From the NCBI GenBank assembly GCA_030544215.1, contig JARZZO010000004.1, positions 18,464,501 to 18,528,500 on the forward strand: a stretch of 64,000 nucleotides of DNA, in the 5' to 3' direction. Below, in pieces: positions 58,617-64,000 of this stretch. The translations under genes and the position numbers were made by a program. Each line of letters begins with the position of its first letter. Within the stretch, counting starts at the first letter, position 1. Source of the DNA: Zantedeschia hybrid cultivar. Taxonomy: Eukaryota > Streptophyta > Magnoliopsida > Alismatales > Araceae. Below the pieces are notes generated by a model. It had not been told where the DNA came from. It saw nothing but the letters and a program-made list of their open reading frames with translations, and ran no database searches.

Positions 58617-59858
58617 GTAAGTCCAATCAACTTTCCTTTCATGTCTTCCATCATGCTCTTCATCAAACTTCATCAAGCTCCCTTTTTATTTCTCTTTCAG
58701 ACTTACCCCATGTTTCCTGGTCCAAGAAAGTTCACGTCTCTCCCTTGGATTCGTAAACTTGCAAAAAGTGTTAAGCTTTCTATGCAAGTGTTCATATCCA
58801 AGTGGGATCTTCAAGGACTTGTAGTGCTTGCCAAGAATTACAAAAGTGCGAACGTAGACTGGGCGGCTATGGGCGCCTTGATCGAGTGGTGGCATCCCCA
58901 AACTCATACGTTCTTCTTCCAAGATTTCGAGTGCACAATCCTTCTAGAAGAGGCGGAACTTCTATTAGGTCTCCCAAAGACCAGAGACAACAGAGACAAG
59001 ATAGCCTTGACAAAAGAGAGAATCACTGGTCAACAGTTATTGACATCGATCATGAAGGATCCTTCAGAAGCTAAAGGATGCCTCACGAAGAAGGAGATCA
59101 ATCTTGCAAAACTAGCCGAGTGGACTCTTTATGAAATTGAAGATTTAAGGGAGGATGAGGCAGAGGATGTTACAAAAGCTCTCGTTACATGTCTTGCCGG
59201 TGCCTTATTCTTTCTTGCACAGGATAACATCTTGGAAGACGATCAAATTAGTACTATTTGCGCAATTTTCGAAGGTAAGTCCATTAGCACTGCACTCTTA
59301 GCATATCTCTACAGTGGACTTTCTGCGGCTTCTGTGGGTCGTCCTCCATATGGATGCATGCTACTCTTTGCCTTGTGGGTTGAACTTCACTTCAAATTCG
59401 AGCATAGCAAGAAAAGGCCTCTGAATCCATCTCAGATCTTCTTGAATAGTCCAATTCATTGCATTGCTAATATTGTAAAGTTCAATGAGTACATGGTCAA
59501 CAAGGTTCCAAAACTCAAGACCCGAGCCGATTGGAGAGAGTATTTGAAGCTCATGACGTCCGACATATTTGACTCGTCTCTGCTTGCTCTTGTTGGAAAA
59601 CCAGTTTGGGTGCGCCGTACAGCAGGAGCAGATTTCAAGTTAATTGGAGCCACTGAGTTTGTGTTGTACAATCCACACCGGTGCTTTACTCAGCTTAGCT
59701 TGGGCCGTCGTGAGTTTCCTGAATTCTCTCCCACACTTCCAATCAAGAAGCGCGACTTGGAGTCCGATGAAGATTATGAAGCCATACAAATCATCATTAC
59801 TCTATGGAACCTTGGCTTTAGCTATCGTGTAAGATCCTCTAAAGACAGAGATAAATGA
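58548..59858 (+). CDS. Plant mobile domain (PMD) protein, apparently intact
   Basis: I start at ATG 58548 (MKMSLEKFADIENHLNRR). A canonical 84-nt intron (58617-58700; CAA/GTAAGT...TTTCTCTTTCAG) interrupts the frame without breaking it; its translation is a hydrophobic stretch out of place in this protein, so I treat it as spliced. The product is then 408 residues. The PMD signature is near residues 80-115: MGALIEWWHPQTHTFFF, then ECTILLEEAELLLGLP. Downstream is a helical, mostly hydrophilic domain with no membrane segment or zinc site. PMD families include Arabidopsis MAIN and MAIL1, implicated in silencing, and proteins carried by transposons. Two inverted-repeat units and a TATA box lie upstream. 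Confidence 0.8.
   Translation: MKMSLEKFADIENHLNRRDPNLQVSPINFPFMSSIMLFIKLHQAPFLFLFQTYPMFPGPRKFTSLPWIRKLAKSVKLSMQVFISKWDLQGLVVLAKNYKSANVDWAAMGALIEWWHPQTHTFFFQDFECTILLEEAELLLGLPKTRDNRDKIALTKERITGQQLLTSIMKDPSEAKGCLTKKEINLAKLAEWTLYEIEDLREDEAEDVTKALVTCLAGALFFLAQDNILEDDQISTICAIFEGKSISTALLAYLYSGLSAASVGRPPYGCMLLFALWVELHFKFEHSKKRPLNPSQIFLNSPIHCIANIVKFNEYMVNKVPKLKTRADWREYLKLMTSDIFDSSLLALVGKPVWVRRTAGADFKLIGATEFVLYNPHRCFTQLSLGRREFPEFSPTLPIKKRDLESDEDYEAIQIIITLWNLGFSYRVRSSKDRDK
58701..59858 (+). CDS. PMD gene 1, exon 2
   Basis: Begins TYPMFPGPRKF after TTTCAG and ends RSSKDRDK before TGA. It carries the whole PMD and C-terminal region without stops or frameshifts. Confidence 0.85.
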   Translation, partial: TYPMFPGPRKFTSLPWIRKLAKSVKLSMQVFISKWDLQGLVVLAKNYKSANVDWAAMGALIEWWHPQTHTFFFQDFECTILLEEAELLLGLPKTRDNRDKIALTKERITGQQLLTSIMKDPSEAKGCLTKKEINLAKLAEWTLYEIEDLREDEAEDVTKALVTCLAGALFFLAQDNILEDDQISTICAIFEGKSISTALLAYLYSGLSAASVGRPPYGCMLLFALWVELHFKFEHSKKRPLNPSQIFLNSPIHCIANIVKFNEYMVNKVPKLKTRADWREYLKLMTSDIFDSSLLALVGKPVWVRRTAGADFKLIGATEFVLYNPHRCFTQLSLGRREFPEFSPTLPIKKRDLESDEDYEAIQIIITLWNLGFSYRVRSSKDRDK

Positions 59859-59933
59859 TTAAAATTTCCCTATCTTAAAGGTCTTCATGATATTCTCCCT
59901 TGAATGTCCTCTTTCTCTTTTTGATTTTGATGT

Positions 59934-59959
59934 AATAAAGATTGATTCCATTGAATAAA
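59934..59959 (+). terminator. Polyadenylation signals of PMD gene 1
   Basis: Two AATAAA hexamers (59934-59939 and 59954-59959) in a short duplicated GAATAAAGATTGATT-like context, 75-100 bp after the stop. Confidence 0.65.
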
Positions 59960-60076
59960 GATTGATTTTTCATGCCTTAGAATCTTTCCCCAACTTTCTA
60001 TGATGTGCACATGATTTTTCCTTAAGTAAAAACCTGATTTTTCTTGAAAATTCAACAATTCGGGTTCTGTAAAATG

Positions 60077-60420
60077 TAAAACGCGTCCACTCAGAAAGAC
60101 GCCTTTCAAAATAAATTCTTTTCCAGAAATTCAATTTAATCCTTAAAAACCTGATTAAAGCTTAAAACGCGTCTCTCTCAGTAGACGCCTTTCAACTCTC
60201 TCTCCTATTTTTCCCAGGATTCTGCCATTAATTCCATGATTAATTCCCTGAACCGCGTCAAGTTATTAAGACGCCTTTCATGATTTTCCTGTGTACGGCT
60301 CTGAACAGAACCTGAAACGCGTCCACTCATATGGACGTGTTTCAACCAATTCAAACTGCTGTCCTTGCCGCCTCAATTTATGCACCCTAAAACGCGTCTG
60401 TATGAGTCGACGCCTTTCAC
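60077..60420 (+). promoter_or_regulatory. Inverted-repeat cluster C: five units upstream of PMD gene 2
   Basis: Units at 60077-60110, 60162-60195, 60249-60280, 60313-60345 and 60387-60420, spaced about 64-87 bp apart. Left arms are AAAACGCGTC (three), GAAACGCGTC and GAACCGCGTC; right arms are GACGCCTTTCA (four) and GACGTGTTTCA. The 20-bp geometry is constant and the 10-bp cores differ. Confidence 0.92.
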
Positions 60421-60555
60421 CCTTTTCGTTACAGACCCGCGAAGGCCCTCCTTTCCTCCTCACTTTCACAAAAATCTTCTCTCTCCTCACCGAGCTCCGG
60501 CGATCTCTCCGGTGATCTCACTCCTTTCTTTCTCAAAAACTCCTTCTTTAGAGCT

Positions 60556-60738
60556 ATGGAACACGGTGAAGGATCAAGGAAGAAGAAGGCCTTGGCCAAG
60601 AGAAGGCGGAGGCAAGAAGAAGAAGCTCCCGAGGAGGTGCCGGCGGCGTTAGCCGAGGCGGCGGCCTTCTTGGAGGAGGAACTCCCTCCACCGGCGCCTA
60701 TGGCGATGGAAGAGGAAGAGGAGGGCGACCTCCACACG
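60556..60738 (+). CDS. PMD gene 2, exon 1
   Basis: ATG GAA CAC GGT at 60556 after a CT-rich leader without a clear TATA box. It encodes 61 residues with a basic cluster then acidic runs, ending GDLHT before GTAAGT. Confidence 0.8.
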
Positions 60739-60814
60739 GTAAGTCTCCTGTGGTTTGACTGGGGTGAAGAAAAGAGGGGAGAAAGGGGTTCTTGAAGGAA
60801 CCCGAAATCTGGAC

Positions 60815-60982
60815 TTGAAAGGCGTCCAGACCAGGTGACGCCTTTCAAAAGGCGTCGCCCTGGGTCGACGTCTTTCAATCCAAATTTCGAATTTTTAAAG
60901 TAGGTAGAAAATAGGTTTGAATTGCGTCAGGGTATGTGGACGTGTTTTGAAACACGTCTGTGTGTGCTGACGCCTTTCAAAA
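60815..60982 (+). promoter_or_regulatory. Inverted-repeat cluster D: four units in intron 1 of PMD gene 2
   Basis: Units at 60815-60848, 60847-60878, 60917-60950 and 60945-60982, arranged as two overlapping pairs. The first has the perfect palindromic arms TTGAAAGGCGTC and GACGCCTTTCAA. The units are transcribed, so the pre-mRNA could fold into four hairpins. Confidence 0.92.
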
Positions 60983-61046
60983 CAGAAAGTGAATTTTCCT
61001 GTTTTTATTAATTACTGACCCTATTTTTTTTATTTTTTATTTGCAG

Positions 61047-61767
61047 GGAGTGATGAGGGCCAGAATTTCCTGGGATTTAGTGATAGGGGCGTATAGGGGA
61101 CTCCCAGATTTTCAGAAGGCGCGCTTGCGCCGGATGGGGTTCGGCGAGATACTAGACATCGAGCCATTTTGGCTCGATCTAGTCCTGCTGCAGGCGCTCA
61201 GGGAGCGTTGGCATGCAGAGAGTCGGGCATTTCTGATGCCTTGGGGGCATATGGTCCCCACCTTAGAGGACGTGGCCAGGATCACTGGCCTGCGGGGTAG
61301 AGGGCCGACCAGTTAGTGGGGTTATTTACCCCAACTATCAGGGATTAGCAGAGGCCTTGCTAGGGATAGAGGTATCCAGTATAGGTAGAGAGTCTAGGAT
61401 GGTTCTTAGGGTAGAAGTAGAGGCTGCCCTAGGTCTAGATGGGCCCCGACGTCGGTCTGACGAGACCCGGGTAGAGTTTAGAGATAGGCTAGCCGAGTCA
61501 TCTTCCTTTGCCTATTGTAGTGACCCGAGTCAGGTAGAGGAGGTAGACAGACAGCTGAGGGTCTTTTTAGTTTTCTTTTTCGGTCGGTTGCTCTTCGGTA
61601 CGAAGGGCGACCATATCCACTGTAGGTTTCTTTATTTATTAGATGACCTAGATAGCTTAGGGGAGTATGCTTGGGGTGCGGCCCTTCTGGCCCACCTGTT
61701 CGCAGACCTATCCGCGGTCACGCCGGACCGCGAGACTACTATCAGCGGCTTCTCGCCGTTTCTTCAG
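61047..61767 (+). CDS. PMD gene 2, exon 2, with +1 frameshift
   Basis: Encodes the PMD. Reading is in frame to GLRGRGPT, breaks at about 61311 and continues one base on as VSGVIYPNYQGLAEALLG, a good PMD continuation. It ends PFLQ before GTATTA. Confidence 0.85.
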
Positions 61768-61848
61768 GTATTAAATGTTTTATTATTTATTCATGATATG
61801 CAATATGTAATGCAATGATTTTTCTAACCTATATGTTCATGAATGCAG

Positions 61849-62007
61849 GTGTGGAGCTACCACTATTTTCCGCTCGGCAGAGCGCGGATTGTTCTTCCGG
61901 ATGCCGTCCCATTGGCCTGCCGTTGGCAGCCAATTGTGGACACGGCTCCGCAGCACCATCAGCTGACGGCCCTCCGCCGTCAGTTCCTAGATTATCCAGA
62001 GCTACTG
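61849..62007 (+). CDS. PMD gene 2, exon 3
   Basis: 53 codons, VWSYHYFPLGRARIVLP through FLDYPELL, between TGAATGCAG and GTAAGT. Confidence 0.85.
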
Positions 62008-62099
62008 GTAAGTTTTTAACTTGTTCAATTTTTTTATTAAATGCAATTCTTTATTCCTTAAGTACAATTTATTTATGAATGCATCTAACCTATATGCAG

Positions 62100-62468
62100 G
62101 TGATTTGGCGCCCGTATCTGGGCATGAACGAGGAAGGTCAGCCATGGGTGACGGCTGGCAGGAGGCGATTCGGGAGGCAGATGTGGGTGCACTGCCTCAA
62201 CGAGATCGAGCCCCTCCGCCTCCGGCTCGTGATGAGGACGTTGGGTCTCCATCAGGAATGGATAGATGAAGAGGTCCCGGAGGGTGTGGGAAGGAGCATG
62301 AGGGGCAAGCAATCCCTCACCGACTGGCGTGCCAAGTTCCCGGAGCAGTACGAGGACTGGCACCGTCGGGGCATTAGAGTGGAGTCCCATGCGGAGAGTA
62401 GCGAGGGCTACCTCCAGCAGTACCGGGTCCATTACGCCGACCAGCTGCGGCTCCTCCGACCTCTCGAT
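62100..62468 (+). CDS. PMD gene 2, exon 4
   Basis: 123 codons, VIWRPYLGMNEEG through LRLLRPLD, between TATATGCAG and GTAAGT. Rich in Arg and Glu. Confidence 0.85.
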
Positions 62469-62551
62469 GTAAGTATGCATTCATGCGTCTTTAATTTTAT
62501 TATTATCTTGATTTATGTTGGTGAATGAATGTATGTATATGTGATTTGCAG

Positions 62552-62644
62552 GATGCTCGTAATGCGGTCATCATTGACCTCCGGGCCCGCCTACATGATG
62601 CTGAGGCCCAGTTCGAACAAGTCCAGAAAGAACTCTTTGATCTG
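62552..62644 (+). CDS. PMD gene 2, exon 5
   Basis: 31 codons beginning the coiled coil (IIDLRARLHDAEAQFEQVQK), between GATTTGCAG and GTATGT. Confidence 0.85.
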
Positions 62645-62727
62645 GTATGTATGAATGAATATGAATGCATGTTTTAATTAATTAATTGTTTTGGCGATTA
62701 ACCACTGACAGTGTTCTTTTGGTGCAG

Positions 62728-62880
62728 CGAGCCGTCTACACCCAGGCGGCTCCCCCTACCTATGGAGCTTCATCTTCTTCATCATTCGCTGCGCACGATG
62801 CTGCCCTGGCTGACCTCCAGAGTCAGCTCGCCTCTGCCATCCACCGAGCTTCTCTTGCAGAGGAGGACCGTGCTGCTCGG
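62728..62880 (+). CDS. PMD gene 2, exon 6
   Basis: 51 codons with a Ser-rich linker (YGASSSSSFAAHD) and LADLQSQLASAIHRASLAEE, between TTGGTGCAG and GTAAGT. Confidence 0.85.
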
Positions 62881-62950
62881 GTAAGTTTTGATTTTTGAAT
62901 TTGACTTGATTTACTTGATTGTCTTGAACTAACAAAATCTTCTTCTACAG

Positions 62951-63421
62951 GTTGCTGAGCTCCAAGAAGCCCTTCAAAGGGCTGAAGCGGATGCCTATGC
63001 TACAGCGACTCGTGCCGAGGCTGATGCAGAGCGGATCCGGGCTCTAGAGGAGCAGGTGGCCCGACTTTCGGTTGGAGATCTTGCGCGCCTCCAGACCCGC
63101 TTGGAGGTCATCAACGAGGAGCGAGAGCGGGAGAGGCAGGAGCGGCAGAGGATGGATGCTGAGATATCCGCTCTTCGGGTCCAGCTTGGCATTGCAGAGC
63201 ATGAGCGCCGGAGTGTGGAGGAGAGGTACAGGCGTGCTCGACAGCGTGCGCAGGAGCGCGGTCTGACGAGCGCTTTCACTGCCAGTGCTGCCGTGTCTTC
63301 CGGCCAGGCGGGGCCGAGCACGATGGGGCCTCCTCCACCTCCCAGCCGAGGACCAGCACCAGACGCACCTGACGAGGCCCAGAGCCAGTTAGATGAGGGC
63401 GGAGGGGAGAGCCAGCCTTGA
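62951..63421 (+). CDS. PMD gene 2, terminal exon 7
   Basis: 157 codons including TGA. A long Glu/Arg-rich coiled coil (VAELQEALQRAEADAYATAT; EERERERQERQRMDAEI) then a Pro/Gly tail ending GGGESQP. Confidence 0.87.
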   Translation, partial: VAELQEALQRAEADAYATATRAEADAERIRALEEQVARLSVGDLARLQTRLEVINEERERERQERQRMDAEISALRVQLGIAEHERRSVEERYRRARQRAQERGLTSAFTASAAVSSGQAGPSTMGPPPPPSRGPAPDAPDEAQSQLDEGGGESQP

Positions 63422-63564
63422 GGGCTTATGTACTTCTTTTCCTTTCATGTATCATGTATAAAACACTTTTGATATATACATGAAACTTTTGGGCTCCAAT
63501 CTCGTGTTCCTGTGCTTATCTTGCATCCTGTACAACACTTAACAAACAGGTTAAGTATCTATTT

Positions 63565-63640
63565 AGGCTTAGCCCCTTGCCTGACCAAACAAATAGTCAA
63601 TCAATCTTTTCCTTGAATAAATAGTCAAGGGGCATAGCCT
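63565..63640. repeat. 15-bp inverted repeat after PMD gene 2
   Basis: AGGCTTAGCCCCTTG (63565-63579) and CAAGGGGCATAGCCT (63626-63640) pair over 15 bp with two mismatches around a 46-nt loop, about 145 bp after the stop. Possibly a 3' untranslated hairpin. Confidence 0.8.
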
Positions 63641-63785
63641 TTATTAACAAAGGTAATAAGAATAATCAGACTTAAGCAAAATGCAACATGCAAGCAAACA
63701 GATGCTCACCGAAAATAAAAGGAGTGAAACACATTAAATGCAACAAGCAAATGCTAATTGAAATATTTTTGTGGTTTTGAAATAT

Positions 63786-64000
63786 TCATTTTTTGTTTGG
63801 GTTTTGAGATATGTACATTTTTTTTGAATTTTTTTGAAATATGTACTTTTTTTTTGAATTTTTGACATATGTACTTTTTTTTGAATTTTTGACTATGCAA
63901 TTTTTTTGAATTTTGACATATGTATTTTTTTTGAATTTTTTTGACATATACATTTTTTTTGAATTTTTGACATATGTATTTTTTTTGAATTTTTTGACTA
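63786..64000. repeat. T-rich tandem repeat running off the window
   Basis: Units of roughly 28-34 bp containing TTTTTTTTGAATTTTT and GACATATGTA recur at least six times up to the last base. Copies differ mainly in T-run length. Confidence 0.88.

Larger units (their letters stand above)
60556..63421 (+). pseudogene. PMD protein with C-terminal coiled coil; seven exons, one frameshift
   Basis: Exons 60556-60738, 61047-61767, 61849-62007, 62100-62468, 62552-62644, 62728-62880 and 62951-63421, all GT/AG. All exon lengths are multiples of three except exon 2 (721 nt), which has one extra base near 61311. Corrected, the product would be 715 residues: a basic-acidic head (KKKALAKRRRRQEEE), PMD (residues about 108-145: LRERWHAESRAFLMPWGHM, LEDVARITGLRG), IHCRFLYLLDDLDSLGEYAWG typical of this family, then a coiled coil (about 478-660) and a Pro/Gly-rich tail. 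GC-rich codons set it apart from its surroundings. The frameshift gives a TAG at 61314-61316, so unless it is a sequence error the protein is cut after about 150 residues. Confidence 0.85.

Noticed and set aside
56698..60982. The 15 inverted repeats as a CRISPR array or as lox-type recombination sites
   Set aside because: The host is a plant and the spacing between units is irregular, which excludes CRISPR. The arm-core-arm layout recalls recombinase sites, but the cores differ between units and no recombinase gene is present.
62085..62480. 131-codon minus-strand frame
   Set aside because: Antisense shadow of PMD gene 2 exon 4, which has proper splice borders and family-like sequence.

Overview
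This is nuclear DNA of a repeat-rich flowering plant. The evidence is spliced plant-type genes, Ty3/Gypsy, LINE, hAT and Tourist/Mutator-like MITE families, AT-rich intergenic DNA and long introns. I see no rRNA, tRNA, CRISPR or prokaryotic feature. All calls were made by eye, with splice sites, reading-frame phase and target-site duplications (TSDs) checked by hand.

Region 1 (1-4.6 kb) is gene-poor and AT-rich, with a 58-bp tandem duplication and a Tourist-like MITE upstream of the first gene. Region 2 (4.64-37.73 kb) holds one small gene spread over 33 kb. Seven exons at 4636-4744, 4837-4877, 12565-12622, 26254-26347, 37053-37137, 37223-37288 and 37619-37726 join in phase with GT/AG borders and encode a 186-residue conserved plant protein of unknown function. 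Three introns (7.7, 13.6 and 10.7 kb) are filled with nested transposons. Intron 2 has a 5'-truncated LINE, a non-autonomous hAT element and a 39-bp hairpin. Intron 3 has an antisense 11.7-kb Tekay/Del-like Gypsy element (TSD GTTAC) with an exceptionally long, modular 3' LTR and a stump of a 5' LTR. Intron 4 has a sense LINE carrying a 3.9-kb antisense hAT element (TSD ATAAGGTC) and a second truncated LINE (18-bp TSD). A 78-bp duplication has copied the acceptor of exon 4.

Region 3 (37.7-56 kb) is intergenic: two related Mutator-like MITEs, a Tourist MITE, a decayed Gypsy reverse transcriptase, a (TA)n tract and a probable solo LTR. Region 4 (56-64 kb) is different: an LTR-like promoter block on the minus strand and two plus-strand plant mobile domain (PMD) genes. 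The first looks intact (408 residues after removal of an in-frame 84-nt intron). The second has seven exons, a coiled-coil tail and a single-base frameshift.

The most striking unexplained structure is in region 4: fifteen copies of an imperfect inverted repeat of the form TGAAAGGCGTC-N10-GACGCCTTTCA. The 20-bp GCGTC-to-GACGC geometry is constant while the core varies. They lie upstream of the minus-strand TATA box, upstream of PMD gene 1, between the PMD genes and in intron 1 of PMD gene 2, and never in an exon. The left arm often contains AACGCGT, a CGCG-box-like sequence.
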